Source: Brachypterus glaber
Lineage: Eukaryota > Arthropoda > Insecta > Coleoptera > Kateretidae
DNA: 64,000 nucleotides
Reading direction: 5' to 3'
NCBI GenBank assembly: GCA_958510825.1
Contig: OY294044.1
Coordinates: forward strand, 80,336,895 to 80,400,894
The position numbers and the translations under genes were made by a program. This document shows, piece after piece, positions 1 through 11,416 of the stretch. Every line of letters begins with the position of its first letter. Position 1 is the stretch's first letter. Below the pieces are notes generated by a model, which was given only the letters and a program-made list of their open reading frames with translations, had not been told where the DNA came from and made no database searches.

Positions 1-291
1 AATATTAGAGAATCTAAAAATTGAATAAATGACCCCCTATAAAATAAAAAAGAGAAGATATTTTAAATCTGCTTTTTTTGGCTTTAAGCCTCATAAATTA
101 AGAACCAATCCACGACAAAAAAAATAGACTTTCAATTTATTTTATATGGGTAAAAAACATTGTGCATTATATCTCAAAAAACCGATCCGAAAAGGGTTCC
201 GAAATTAGCGCATCAAATATAGCCGTAATCAACTAAAAGGTTCCAGGCAAATAAAAAAAAGTTTATTTATGTAAAGCAGTGTTAGATATCA
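1..291. other. AT-rich sequence, nothing recognised
   Basis: No open frame, RNA gene or repeat boundary could be supported in this short AT-rich stretch. Confidence 0.5.
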
Positions 292-1078
292 GTGACTATT
301 TCACAAACAATGACCAATCAGTTCAAAATGAATCTGATAATTTTTGCACAAATGCAATTATCACTTGGTTACTATGGAAACAAGAAAATGACAGTTACAG
401 TTAATAAATGTTATATTTTTGCAAAATTTGTTTTTAATTTGTGAAGCTTACCTTTAATTCATTTATTTTTATTGATAAGCAATATAAATGCTTATTTTAT
501 TACCAAAACATCAAACCCCTTATTAATTTTAGATGATATATTTAATGCACTTTCGATCTTAAAAGCTTGAATTCATAAATTTTAATTTATTTAATTGAAT
601 CTTGGTATTAAAAACAGGCCACTCAAAACTAATTTAAACACTTACGTATTAAAAATATATTTACAGTAAAGAAGTAAATAATTTACTTCTTTTAAATGAC
701 GGAAATCAAAACATCAAATGACTGCTCTGGTACCAGAACAGCGTTGCCAAACTTTATTAAAAACCGATCGCAAATTGTTTTTTTACTAGTGGAAACACCC
801 GTTATTTTATTTCTTTTCAGTTGAAAACTAAACTTTTTAAACAAAAACAGCAATGATCTTTATTTAAATGCTAAAATATATGATAACATCTATTTTATTG
901 GAATAATCTCAAGCATAACATAACCCTCAAGCAAAGTTTAGACTTGGCAACGTTCGCGAATAAGTGAACATCGTGGTTTTAAAAAGTGAGCCAAATTTTA
1001 GATTTAAATGTTTAATTATTGATGTAAAGTAATATTGTTGTTTAGTTCTAAAATTTTTAATTTAAATATGAAACAACA
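292..1078. repeat. Dispersed repeat, copy 1 (partner at 17637-18455)
   Basis: About 780 bp match 17637-18455 in the same orientation, with small indels. Shared landmarks are the opening GACTATTTCACAAACAAT, the phrase CACTTGGTTACTATGGAAAC, and the block around GATCGCAAATTGTTTTTTT. The similarity stops abruptly after ATGAAACAACAT in both copies, which marks a real element boundary. No coding potential is visible, so this is either a nonautonomous element or an old segmental copy. Family unknown. Confidence 0.8.
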
Positions 1079-1145
1079 TCAAACATGGTAAAATTATATA
1101 CTTCCCTATTTTGTTTGTGAAATAGTCTTTCAAAATACTATTCCT

Positions 1146-1262
1146 GCATGTTAAATTATACATCATTTTTTTACTGTTTATAAAAAAACATTTTGCTTAA
1201 GGAAATTGCCAAGCAAAATATTTTTTTAATACAGTAAAAAAATTATCGATAATTCAACATGC
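1146..1262. repeat. 117-bp imperfect hairpin
   Basis: The arms 1146-1197 and 1211-1262 are inverted copies. One end reads GCATGTTAAATTATACATC and the other is its approximate reverse complement ending in CAACATGC. About 12 bases lie between the arms. The compact form suggests a small foldback MITE. Confidence 0.6.
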
Positions 1263-1977
1263 ACCTATGATATTACTATTAATAATTTTTAAAGTTTTTT
1301 ATTAACCAGTCATTAAACGGTATTTCTTACCATGTGTTTCTTTCTGACCAATCATATTACAGTTATACTAGGAATTAAAAGGTGAATTTAAAAATGTAAA
1401 CAAATAACCGGAAGTTATATTTTTTATTGATTATGGAAAATTTTCAAACAGTTATCTCTTGTAGAGATAATTCATAAGCAATACTTGATACTCTTTGACA
1501 CCCCGTATATAATAATTGATCGTAAACATTTTACATTTTTGAGTTGTGCTACATAACCATGCGTGGAAAGCAAATTGTGTCTATTAAGGTTGTTTAAAAT
1601 AACACGTGAAAAGAAAATTATTCATAAAACGTGACAAGATAAAATTATTTTATTATGTAGGAAATTCTTGTTGCCCGTACGAAAATGTCGGTATTTTAAT
1701 TTAAAAAATAAAAAAAAAATCAAAACTGTATGATATAGAAGAATTCGTATTTACATTTTAAATCAGACCAAGAATTAAAATTTTATATCTATATAATTAT
1801 AATTCCTTATAGGGAAATATGAATAAAATTCTAGCTTGCGGCGTCATAATCTTCCAAATTTAATCATTTCTCTTCTTTATTCCGAGATGTATTTAGGTTA
1901 AAATTTCATCTAAAATTTTCTTTAGAAAATCTTACACTTTTATTCGCGATTTAAAAAAGAAGCTTTAAATTATTTTG
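1263..1977. other. AT-rich sequence, nothing recognised
   Basis: No gene is visible. The phrase CACCCCGTATAT at about 1500 resembles the outer end of a mariner-type element (compare ATACCGGGTGTC at 22848 and 27268), but no partner end was found. Confidence 0.4.
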
Positions 1978-2160
1978 ACGACAAAAAAAAGGTCACCTCA
2001 CCTGTTATTCCCAACTCCAAAAAAAGCTTTACCCCTGACGAGAAATTTTAATTACTAAAAAAAAAAGATCCTCACCTGTTAAAAAATTCCCAACACCAAA
2101 AAAAGCTTTACCACTGACTAAAAATTTTGATGACTAAAAAAGGTCCTCACCTCCGAAAAA
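1978..2160. repeat. Two imperfect tandem copies of a 75-85 bp unit
   Basis: The phrase CCAAAAAAAGCTTTACC, preceded by CTCACCTGTTA and TTCCCAAC, occurs twice in tandem (about 2000 and 2075). A diverged relative with the same CCCAAC...AAAGCTTTG wording sits near 30430. No coding potential. Confidence 0.55.
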
Positions 2161-2489
2161 ACTCGCTTATGTGCAGCTCTTTATGCCGCGTTTTGATAAA
2201 CTGCGCACGAGCATGCGCTGACCGTTTTTCAATGTGTTATTTTAAATAAGAAATATTTTTTTACAGAAAAGAAAAACACCAAACAGACGCCAAACCAACG
2301 TTAACGTAAACCAAGGCCCCCTCATTAAAAAAAAAGTCCAAAACAAGAAAAAAAACAAAAAAAACTCCTGCACAGGGAGCTGCAATTAGGCGCTTGTCAA
2401 TTTTCCCAACTGCACTATAGGCCAGGAGACCCTCGTTTTTGGCCAAAATTCGGCTTTTGGCCGTAATACCGTAAAAGTTACTAACAGAG
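2161..2489. other. No gene recognised
   Basis: A short open frame exists on the minus strand but its composition (runs of Phe, Val and Leu from A-rich DNA) gives no reason to call it a gene. The segment leads into the tandem block that follows. Confidence 0.4.
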
Positions 2490-2815
2490 GGTTTTCGAGG
2501 ATGTTGAACCGAATCTGTTTTTAAAAATTCAAAATTAAAAATGGCGGATTCAATATGGCGACCAAATCTGTTAGATTTTATTGGATTCTGATAAAAATTT
2601 ATATTCAGTGGTTTTTAAAGATGGTAAAATAGAATCTGTTTTTAAAATTTTAAAATTCAAAATGGCTCATCCAATATGGCGCCCAAATCTGTTAGATTTT
2701 ATTGAATTCTAATGAAAATTGATATTCAGGGGTTTTTGAGGATGCTGAAACCGAATCTGTTTTTAAAAATTTAAAATTCGAAATATCGGATCCAATATGG
2801 CGGCAAATTTTGAAC
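2490..2815 (+). repeat. Tandem block with ATGGCGG-type motifs, forward
   Basis: Three diverged units of roughly 120 bp. Each carries a 'fragment of TTCAAAATGGCGGATTCAATATGGCG, then AAATCTGTTAGATTTTATTG, then GGGTTTTTGAGGATG' order. The same family appears inverted at 3540-3860 and in both orientations at 5150-5740, and looser relatives occur at 30600-31010. It is probably an internal part of a repeated element or a dispersed satellite. Confidence 0.65.
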
Positions 2816-2997
2816 AATACTTCTTCTTCTTTTTCTTCTTTCCTATTTGTTATTGGCGTTGTATATACGTTTCCGCCAATTTCATCCGCGGGATTTGACT
2901 TCACTACCGCACAAATTACTTGTAACTTCGGTTTTATTTTTACTATTTTTCAATAATTTTTACTTTTAGTTTAGCAGAGGGGTACCAGCGGTAAGTC

Positions 2998-3530
2998 TCA
3001 GAAATTAAAGAGATGATAGAGGATTACAAGAAAATCTACAATGATTGCAACCACTACCGGACTTGGATTATGAAATAAGGTTTGGATGTTGCAAGGAAGG
3101 TCTAAATTTGTTGCTAAGCGGGTATCTACTGTGTAGTTCATGCATTTTAATATGATGTGTTCGATGTCCTCTACTTCACCACATGCGCTATTTGGAGAAT
3201 CTGCTTGTTTCGTTCTGTGAAGGTGTGCTTTAGTCCTACAGTGTCCACTTCTTAATTTACATAGTAATGTTACATGTCTTCTCGATAAATTTAGGTTCCA
3301 GAACCAAGGGTATGTGTTCCAAGTGTTAGTGTGTGTATAATAGAAACGACCTGCAGTTTGAACATCTTCTCTCTATTTTACTTTCCATCTCTGTATTTCT
3401 GTCCTTTTTGCTTCCGCCTCGAACTCCAACCATGATATTGGAGGTCACCTCGTGCATCGCCGTTGTCCCCACCGCAGCTAGGTGGTCCGTTCCCTTCATT
3501 ACCCTCTATCGCAGTATGGCTTAAATACTT
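2998..3530 (-). pseudogene. LINE RNase H and C-terminal tail remnant (Jockey/I-like)
   Basis: Read on the minus strand, one frame is open from about 3390 down to a stop at 2998-3000. It begins TYPWFWNLNLSRRHVTLLC and continues through GHCRTKAHLHRTKQADSP to CGEVEDIEHIILKC. This Cys...Cys...His...Cys arrangement (C-G-E, then H-I-I-L-K-C) is the zinc-knuckle-like tail that follows RNase H in many Jockey, R1 and I-clade LINEs. Upstream, near 3500, the frame contains HTAIEGNE followed by a shifted DHLAAVG, which fits the RNase H 'H-x-G-I-x-G-N-E-x-A-D' motif. At least one frameshift and one stop break the reading frame, and nothing 5' of RNase H is present. It is a 5'-truncated dead copy. The family assignment comes from motif recall, not a search. 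Confidence 0.7.
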
Positions 3531-3539
3531 AAATTTATC

Positions 3540-3860
3540 AAACTTTGCCGCCATGTTGAAACCGTCATTTTGAGTTTTTAAATTTCAATAATGGACTCGG
3601 TTTTAGAATCCTCAAAAACCCCTAGATGTAAATTTTTATTAAAATAAATTTTGCCGCCATATTGGATTCGCCATTTTGAATTTTTTAATAACGGATTTAT
3701 CTTGAGTATTCCCAAAAACTTTTAGACACCGATTTTTATTAAAATCCATTAAATTTCTCATGGCGACATCTTGGGCGCGCCATTTTGAATTTTTAATTTT
3801 AAAAATGGATTTAGTTCCAGCATCTTTGAAAACCCCCAGACACCAAATTTTACAAAAATA
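3540..3860 (-). repeat. Tandem block with ATGGCGG-type motifs, inverted
   Basis: Three units of about 100-120 bp repeat the motifs of 2490-2815 in reverse complement (CCGCCATATTGGATTCGCCA, then AAATTTTTATTAAAAT, then CCTCAAAAACCCCTAGA). With the forward block it brackets the LINE remnant, so the LINE sits between inverted copies of the same repeat. Confidence 0.65.
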
Positions 3861-4869
3861 CCACCAAATACCGATTTTTGACTGCCGATAAGTATAGTAT
3901 ACTTAGGTATTCCTTACGCTATGCGCGACCATGGATTTTGTTTAATAACTTTTTGAAATCTAAAAAGGTGGAAAATAGTGAATATGTACGTTTTAATACA
4001 ATTCATATTATACAAGATTTTGTAAAAAAAAAGTTTGATTGGGTGGGGAATCTCGGGGAAATTTGAATTCAAAGGGTGGCAATACACTAAAATTTATTAA
4101 ATTTTGATATAAAATAATAAATTAATATATGTTAATATTATGAAGTCCAACTTTTGCAGCTTTTAGGTGATAATTAAGCTTATTTTGATTTATAAGCGCA
4201 CAAAAAACTATTTAAATAGAATGCACTGTGCAGACTAAAAGACCATCACAATTTTATTTTTAGGAAAAAAATATATTGAACTTTTAACTTAAAGTAGTCA
4301 TAACAACGATATTTTTTAACAACTTTGACTATAATTTTATGTATATATAAAATAAGTATTGTAGATCGTGATTTTAGGGAGCTCCTGGCTCATAGTAAAC
4401 TGGCGGAATTTACTAACCAATTTTTCAAATGTACACCTCAATTTTCTCAACTTTCTACCAATTTACCAAAATTTACAACTCAATTTCCAAAATTTTCCAC
4501 TCATCCAAACTAACTAAACAGTAGATTTTCCCAACTCAAGCATGACTTGGCGCCCTCCTACCCCCCATTTTGTTTAGTAAATATATATTTTTTGTTTTAA
4601 ATTCTGAATACCGTTTTTATTGGTATAAGTTTAAACTTTAGGGAAATTGTAAACAAAAACAAATTAAGGGTTCTGCCACTTTTTTTTAATACGGTTAACT
4701 TGTTATTTTAAAAGTTTTAGATTTTGATAAAATAAAAAACAAAAATAATATGTAACAAAATACTTAAAATATTAACCTAAGGATCAACAAAAAACTGTAG
4801 GATAAGATAATTTTTTTGTTAAAAATAAACCATTGCGGAAAAGACTTTAATCTTAGAGTATATACACTA
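3861..4869. other. AT-rich sequence, no gene recognised
   Basis: Two 62-codon plus-strand frames occur (3878-4066, 4325-4513) but neither shows a recognisable motif. The second is low in complexity (repeated TQF, FPKF, FTTQ from a CAATTTTC-type microrepeat at 4420-4500). I treat both as chance frames. Confidence 0.4.
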
Positions 4870-6332
4870 AGGTGCATCGTTATTTTTTTTTAATTCACTT
4901 CTAATAGTAATTATCTGATGATTTAAGTCATAAATAGGTGGCGCCATGCCCTCGAAAGTCCACATATCGCGAAAATTCGACTTTTTCGTAATTATTTTAT
5001 AAATACCGATCTTTCTAAAAGCTTATACGCCGAATATTATTCTAACAATTTTTTTTTCAAGGTATCCAAATTCACCGGCACGCAAAACAAAAATCTCTAG
5101 TGCGACAGACCAGACTAGTCAATTCGTATTTTGGATCTTTAAAAGTTAGCGTTCAAAATGGCGGATTCAATATGGCGGATTAGATTTTTTAAGATTACTC
5201 GGATTTGCTTAGTAATTGGGAGTTTTTAGGGTCGCTGATTACAAATCTGGTGCCAGTTTTCCAAAATTCAAAATGCCGGATCCAATATGGCGGATTAGAT
5301 TTTGTAAAGTGGCTCGGATTTGTTAAAACTTGGTCCTCGAGGTTTCTGGGGTCGCTGATTACGAATCTGGTGCCAGTTTCCAAAATTCAAAATGCAGGAT
5401 CCAATATGGCTGATTAAATTTTCCGAGAAACTTTAAAAAAATTAATCAGCCATATTGGATCCTCCATTTTTAATTTTGGAAAAGTAGCACCAGTAATCAG
5501 CGACCACAAAAACCCCCGAGTGCCAAGTTTCCAGCAAATCCGAGCAACTTTAAAAATCTAATCCACCATATTGGATCCGCCATTTCGAATTTTGGAAAAC
5601 TGGCACCAGATTCGTAATCAGCGACCCCAAAAATCCCCGAGTACCAAGTTTCAAGCAAATCCGAGCAACTTTAAAAAAAACTAATTAGCCATATTGGATC
5701 CGCCATTTTGAACTTTTAAATTCTGACCTCGGATTCAGATTCAGCGACCCAAAATACGTAAGAATTGACTAGTCTGGTCAGCCGCACTCGAGATTTTTGT
5801 TTGTAAGCCGGTATATTTGGATACCTAGACGATAACAAAATCTTAAAAATGCTATAACTTTGGTTCCAAAGCACCTAGAGACTTCTGCCAGCTTTTAAAT
5901 TAAAGGTCTTGAATAGTACTATAAAAAACTCTTAATAAATAAATCACTTACATGGCGTATTTTTTCAGAAAGAGCGATATTGTCACAAATTTGAAAAAAA
6001 TATGTTAAAAACTGCCCAAAATATCGTGCTGAAAAATTGAATTTTATATGTATAAGTGATTTTCGTTTTTTTTTTAACATAGTATATATATATATATATA
6101 CTTTAATCGAAAAAAAATTGTTAGAATAATATTCGGTGTATAAGCTTTTATAAAAATCGTTATTTATGAAATAATTACGAAAAAGTCGAATTTTCGCGAT
6201 ATGCGGACTTTCAGGGCATGGTGAAAAAATCAGTTGTGGGGCCTCTCCTTGCACAGTTTTTCTATTTATGACTTTAAGCATTAGAAAATTACTATTAGAA
6301 GTGAATAAAAAAAAATAAAAAACGATGCACCC
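4870..6332. mobile_element. Foldback-type TIR element, TA-flanked, 1.46 kb
   Basis: The ends are inverted copies, GGTGCATCGTTATTTTTTTT on the left and a terminus ending AACGATGCACCC on the right. TA lies immediately outside each end (4868-4869 and 6333-6334), as in the Tc1/mariner class. The outer arms are long: about 4870-5058 matches 6108-6332 inverted, including GAATATTATTCTAACAATTT. A second inverted pair lies inside at 5075-5125 and 5760-5815, around GACTAGTCTGGTC. The middle carries the ATGGCGG-type repeat in both orientations. No transposase is visible. A 155-codon minus-strand frame (5919-6386) runs out through the right end and is low in complexity, so I do not call it a gene. Confidence 0.75.
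5150..5740. repeat. ATGGCGG-type repeat units in head-to-head arrangement
   Basis: Two or more forward units (5150-5420) face two or more inverted units (5440-5740). The shared wording is AATATGGCGGATTAGATTTT, GGGTCGCTGATTAC and CTGGTGCCAGTTT. The arrangement forms a large inverted repeat centred near 5430 inside the TA-flanked element. Confidence 0.7.
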
Positions 6333-6718
6333 TAATATACACGATGACATGATAAATAATACAAGTGCCGCAGTCGACAGGCTCAAAAGACATTAAGTAA
6401 TACCTACGGCAAAAATTTAGAAATAAATCTTACTTCTTGGTAGCGAAGAAGTCAAGCGATGATTAAATAAAAAGTCTTCTAGAAGATGAATTATCACAGC
6501 TTGAAACAAAAAGCTTTACCACGTTTCCCATGCATTGCAGAAATTAGATAATTAATCTGCACCGAGCCTACATGATGCCGATAAACTGAACTCGGGGTCA
6601 ATATAATTTGCAGTGATCGGACTTTGGATGTTTTAACAGGTACGCATTAAGGAAAACAGAATAATTTCATAAAACGCAAAATCATTTAAATTGTATTTAG
6701 AGTAACAAAAATACATTA

Positions 6719-6722
6719 TTTT

Positions 6723-6757
<35 letters not shown>

Positions 6758-6760
6758 TAT
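6719..6760 (+). repeat. (TTTA)n microsatellite, LINE tail
   Basis: About ten TTTA units. On the minus strand this reads (TAAA)n at the 3' end of the LINE remnant that follows, which is how several LINE clades end. Confidence 0.85.
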
Positions 6761-7770
6761 AATTAAGTTTACAATATATAAAAAATATAGAATAACCTAA
6801 CTAATAACATAACAATAATTCGCAAGATGAGGCACACTGAGCTGTTAAACAGCTTGTATAGTGTCTCGAACTTATTTTAGCAAAGATACCTAATAAAAAA
6901 CATATAAGTAATAATATATCATTTGTGATTAAATTTTGATAATTATTTAAAAGTAACTTGGATATTAAGTTTTAAACGAGGACTACATAAGAGGCATTTT
7001 TATAATCTAGTTCAAGACATTTTAATAATAATTTCTTTGTTTTCAAAAATAAACTTATTTAACTTTTTTTTAAAGAGGTGAATTTTATTTATTGAATTTA
7101 AATTATCAGAAAGTAAATTGTGCAATTTTGGACCAAGATAGTTGACAAACTTTTGTGTGTGTGTTTTTTTGCATTTTTGTATTGTTAAATAGTTTTTGGC
7201 TTTATTTCTAGTCATATAGGAATGGTTTATTTGCTTAAAAAGTATAATTTCATTTTGGGTAAAGATTATAGATTTCTTTGCATATAAAAGTCTAATATTA
7301 AATAGTTCCGCTTCATTGTATAAATCCTTCGTTGAATATATTTTATTTTTATTATAAATTATTTTTAAAATTGAGTTTTGGGTAACATTAAGGGATTTTG
7401 CAGCATCATCGTACAAACCACCCCATGCAATAATACGATACTGCAGTATAGACTCAACCAAGGCCTTGTAAACTGTTTTTAAAATACTTTTCTTTAAGTA
7501 TTTCCTCAATTGGTAAAAGAGGTATATGTATTTACGAACCTTATAATTCAACATTTCAATGTGTTTTTTCCATTTTAAATCTATCACAATGCCAAGATAT
7601 TTGATATTTTCTGTAGAACAAATTTCTTTTGTGCAATTACAAGACATCATATTGTTTTGTAAACAGTTGGAAGTGTGTATTTTAATTATGTCAATAAAAC
7701 TTTTTGTAGCATTTGTGATAGAGAAAGTTATAAATTTGGTATTATTGTTATGTAATTCTTGGTTTGTTTA
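6760..7770 (-). pseudogene. Non-LTR retrotransposon RT, C-terminal portion (5'-truncated)
   Basis: One minus-strand frame is open from about 7768 to a stop at 7012, roughly 250 codons without interruption. The first Met in it is at 7650, but a start there is unlikely because the frame reads through from upstream (TKFITFSITNATKSFIDIIK). Recognisable pieces are IKYLGIVID followed by LKWKKHIE (the segment after the RT palm), then RKYIYLFYQLRKYL, then YKALVESILQYRIIAWGG, then SILKIIYNK. These match the RT-thumb region of Jockey-like insect LINEs. The catalytic palm (with YADD) and everything 5' are missing, so it is 5'-truncated. The absence of stops suggests a fairly recent insertion. About 250 bp of 3' UTR and the (TAAA)n tail follow. 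Confidence 0.8.
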
Positions 7771-7986
7771 ATTTTAATTTTATTTAATTTTGCTCTTTTG
7801 TCTAATGTATTATTTTAAATATTCCTGTGAAATCAAACTAATTTAAATACCTACAGTCAAATAAAATAAAAAGTAAAACAAAAAACAGTGTGTACATAAA
7901 TATGTCTTTTCCTTTTTTTAAGATAAGCGAACAGATTTCAATATTCGGTCTGGTTTCTAGGTTGTTAAATATAACAGAAATTAAGG

Positions 7987-8096
7987 GAACGTTCAACTAT
8001 TACGTAACTCAAATTTTGATCATTTTAGACCCCCACCCCTCCTGTAACGCTATTTTCCTATACCATTAACATGGGCGTAACACTCGAAAATTACGT
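7987..8096. mobile_element. Truncated MITE, GGGAACGTTCAA family
   Basis: It starts GGGAACGTTCAACTATTACG and runs through TTTTCCTATACCATTAACAT, then ends before the second terminus. Full-length relatives are at 35497-35644 and 37583-37728. Confidence 0.75.
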
Positions 8097-8715
8097 TTAC
8101 TAATTTTCTGACAGTAGATATGTAAAATCATCTGATTGTCACTTTCCAACCGTTATCATAGGCAACGAATGGAAAATAGGCACTAACTACTAACTAGGTC
8201 ATAGGAAAATACGTTTTTCTTTGCACCACTTACATTGGTAGACGTGGAAAGGTCATTTTGTTTACATAAATGGGTTTTAATACAAAAAGAAATGCATTAC
8301 TTCAAAAAAAAAAATAGAAAAGATTTTAATAATTTACTTTAAAAATAAAATACTTAAATAATTTCTTACATAGCGCTTTTATTTACTATAATAATACCAA
8401 AAACAATATCTGTATACAATACAAGTAATATTGTTATTAAATACTATAAATCACGTTTTCCTTAATGCGGTCCTGTTAAAAAATCCAAAGTTCGATCACT
8501 GATAATTTGAGATAATAGATTTCGTCTGTGTATTATAGTTTTTTATTATTCTATTTTAATTAATTGTTAATACAATAAATAAGTTTAAGGAAAAAACTTG
8601 TTTACGTTAGTTTTAAATTAGTTCATTATTAATTTAATTAAAATTTCATATTTATATTTTTTAAAGAATTATTTTTGTTAAAACAAAAATACTATGAATT
8701 TTACATTATTATGAC
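8097..8715. other. AT-rich sequence, nothing recognised
   Basis: No open frame of note and no clear repeat boundaries. Confidence 0.4.
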
Positions 8716-8955
8716 CAATAAAAACTTTTCGCAAAAAAAATGAACTGACTTTTATGTCTCTAAAAAGTAAAAAATAAAAAATACTCAAGTCGGTGCCAAT
8801 TTCCCCATTCCCTAAATTAATTACTAACAATTATTTTTTTATTATTTTATTATTGTTTGCTGTGAAATTGATTTAAGTTTTTTTATTTTTTACTTTTTAG
8901 AGACATCATTTTTTTTGCGAAAAGTTTTTATTTTTTACTTTTTAGAGACACAGAA
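8716..8955. repeat. Imperfect inverted repeat, about 75-bp arms
   Basis: The left arm has AATAAAAACTTTTCGCAAAA then GTCTCTAAAAAGTAAAAAAT. The right arm (8877-8955) carries the reverse complement, and part of it (TTTACTTTTTAGAGACA) is duplicated. This looks like a MITE whose right arm suffered a small tandem duplication. Confidence 0.6.
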
Positions 8956-9727
8956 CTTGTAGATTTGTAACGTCATCTAAGCTAAATTATAGTTGTCATT
9001 TCATCTCTGCAAGCTGATGACGTCACAACGCACTGTGACTTCATTATCTTAAAGATAAATTTCTAAAGAATAAAAGTAATATTTTTATTTCAGCGCCCAA
9101 GAGCCCAACCAACCTCATTTTAATCGAAATACTAAAGAAAATCTTGTTAAACTTCAAGCGTTAAGTAATAACCAAACAACGCTTTTATCATAACATTTAT
9201 CATTTTCTGTTGGTATTTTAATATTACAGGTCCAGAGAATCAAGTTTGGCGGCATTTAAAAGATTTTCAGTGTGCCGTGATACTTAAGTGACCCTTAATC
9301 AAGTTATCCGGCTTATCCGAGTTATACGATATTTCTCTAAAAATTTGGCTGGTAGTAGAACCAAATTAAGCCGTTTTTAAGTGAAATTGCGTTAAAATGA
9401 TTAGTTTTATCTTAATTATCCGGTTTACCCGGCATTATCCGAGCGTCAAATTAAAACGGGACCACCTCATGAATTCCCTCTTTAAGTTGCAATAAGTTTC
9501 ATCAAATTCCGTTGATTCGTTCCAAAGTTATGCGGGAACAAACATAAAAAAACAATGTAACACGTCGAATTGATAACCTCCTCCTTTTTGGAAGTCGCTT
9601 AATAACTAATTTTTGAAGTACATAAATATTTCAAACTATATTTCACTAATGGGTCTGTCATATCGACGCTCTTATTGCAGGGTGAGGTGGAATATGAAAT
9701 CAAAAATTGAAAAAAAATGTTTTTTAT
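8956..9727. repeat. Intergenic stretch with a dispersed repeat at about 9260-9430
   Basis: The part around CAAGTTATCCGGCTTATCCG and ATATTTCTCTAAAAATTTGG reappears in the opposite orientation at about 26500-26665. The phrase reads as a diverged copy there (CGGATAACTTGATTAAGGGT). The rest of the stretch shows no gene or repeat. Confidence 0.5.
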
Positions 9728-9906
9728 CCAAAGGACATGGCACAATTTATAGGAAATTTTGGCCCTCGGTGAAATTCGCTAAATTTTTTATATGTTTTAG
9801 TTTATGCTTTTTAAAAAGGAATTAGGAACGTTTCAAGCACTTTGTATGTACAGTTTTTTTTCTATAACGAAAATAAAAAAATATTTTTGCCCCAAACTCC
9901 TCATAA
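9728..9906 (+). repeat. Left terminal inverted repeat
   Basis: It pairs with 16972-17151. It contains GGCCCTCGGTGAAATTCGCT and CAGTTTTTTTTCTATAACG. A 70-codon frame overlaps it (9613-9825), but that is coincidental to the repeat. Confidence 0.8.
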
Positions 9907-10015
9907 AAATAAGTTTAATTAGCTTAATGATTAAGAAAAAAGCTTGATTGGTATAAGTCAAACTGATGTCTGTCAATTTTTTTATATATTATTAGTAATA
10001 TAAAATTAATTTAGC

Positions 10016-10704
10016 ATGGCTTTTAGAGCCTTTTTTCAAGTAAATTGCTTTGTATGCAACCGTCAAGGTGGTCAACAGCAGATGCCCCGAATGGGAGGAA
10101 ATGAAAACAAACAGCAGATAGCTTTAGCAAGAAGGGATAATAATAACTTGCCTAATATGCAAATACAAAACGATGTAAGAATTTGCTTTAATTGCAATCA
10201 ATCCATTATAGATGAAATTGCAGCAGTTGACGCAGATCCTACTTGCCTCAGGTTAAATGTAGTGAATCAGAGAGGAAGTCGGGCATGCCTTGTTTGTAAT
10301 GCTGAAAATAATGTGCATCGCTTATCCTTAGAATGCAGAGCCAATTATTTACATTTCTGAAAATGTAAGATGTTGTCCATTACATTTGGACCATAGAGGC
10401 TTCCTTAATAAAGAATTAATAGCTGGGCTACGTTTTTTCAATAAGCCCTATATTATCCGAGGACTAGAAATGCAGATATTCCTCGAACAAATATGTGTCG
10501 TTGCAGTAGCTGCAAGTTCGCGTTTTGAGGACCCCAATTTATTGAGCGATGAGGAATTTAAAGTTTTATATCCAGTAAATAAGTCCAAACAATTTGAAAA
10601 TTTAGCAACTTATTGCGAACCAGTTCCAGGTCCGGTTGGTGTAAGACATGTAAGAAGAAAAGATCTTATGGCATTTTTATGCAAAATGAGAATGGGCTGC
10701 TAGG
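10016..10704 (+). pseudogene. Transposase N-terminal part, frameshifted
   Basis: Two overlapping frames together make the N-terminal region. The first starts at the ATG at 10016 and includes CFVCNRQGG, VRICFNCNQSI and RACLVCNAENN, three Cys-x-x-Cys pairs that suggest a zinc-binding module. It ends after SLECRANYLHF at 10360. The protein continues in the next frame from about 10352 (ISENVRCCPLHLDHRGF), so a 1-2 base indel near 10345-10355 breaks it. The second frame runs through EQICVVAVAASSRFEDPN to HVRRKDLMAFLCKMRMG. There it meets the foldback insertion, whose TSD supplies the terminal Cys codon and a TAG stop. The inverted copy at 15304-15582 confirms the same Cys-rich sequence. The function is the DNA-binding and entry part of the transposase that moves the 9728-17151 family. 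Confidence 0.8.
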
Positions 10705-10705
10705 G

Positions 10706-11385
10706 GGCCGTGTGAACCTGGCCATGAAGATGGGGCACTTACGAAATAAGGGTCCTTTCCTAAAAGGGGACCCCCTAGAAAGGTTAGTGCCCCAATTGGT
10801 TTCGTTAGTGCCCCTTTGGTTCTCGACTTATAAGGTTGGGGAAAAAACACCTGTTCTTCACAAAAGAGAAATAACGATTTTTTCAATTTTTTTTGTTTAT
10901 CACTCGAAAGCATTTCGTTAGTGCATGTTAGTGCCCAGGATTTTTTTTCTCCATCCTCAAAGGTTAACTCTCAGGGTCACCTCCAAGTTGATAATTTTAA
11001 ACCGTCACACTAACAAAAGTAAAAGAAATATATTTGTTTTTTTCGCACATATGAGCTCTCTAGCGTTGGTAGAGGTTAGTGCCCAATCAAACTATCCTCA
11101 GCCTTTATTATGAGGCTCGCCTCAGGGCTCCGAAAAAGTGCAAAAAAAAGTATATATTATTAAAGCATATACGAGTTCTTTATTGTAGGTGGACGTTAGT
11201 GCCCTGAAAAAAATGACTTAATGTCCAAAGACGACGACTCCAGAATCTTTTAACTTTCCTAGATTTTAAGACCATACCATAGACTATAATACTATATAAC
11301 TTAAGCCGGGAAAATTATTCTAACCAAACTTTTAATATCTTTCAATCTTTGACATGAATTAAAAAACTTGAGTTGTTTAGTATAC
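10706..11385 (+). repeat. Left arm of the foldback element
   Basis: Inverted partner of 12890-13564. It holds chance frames (10613-10921, 10925-11113) that are mirrored in the other arm and are not genes. The sequence AAAGACGACGACTCCAGAAT lies near the inner end of the arm. Confidence 0.85.
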
Positions 11386-11416
11386 AAAAAATTAATTGCC
11401 GATTATTAAATTATTG

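Noticed and set aside
5919..6386. 155-codon minus-strand open frame
   Set aside because: Low-complexity composition, overlaps the right arm of a TA-flanked inverted repeat and its flank, no motif.
10613..11113. Open frames near the left arm of the foldback
   Set aside because: The same frames appear mirrored in the right arm; they belong to the inverted repeat and the interrupted transposase.
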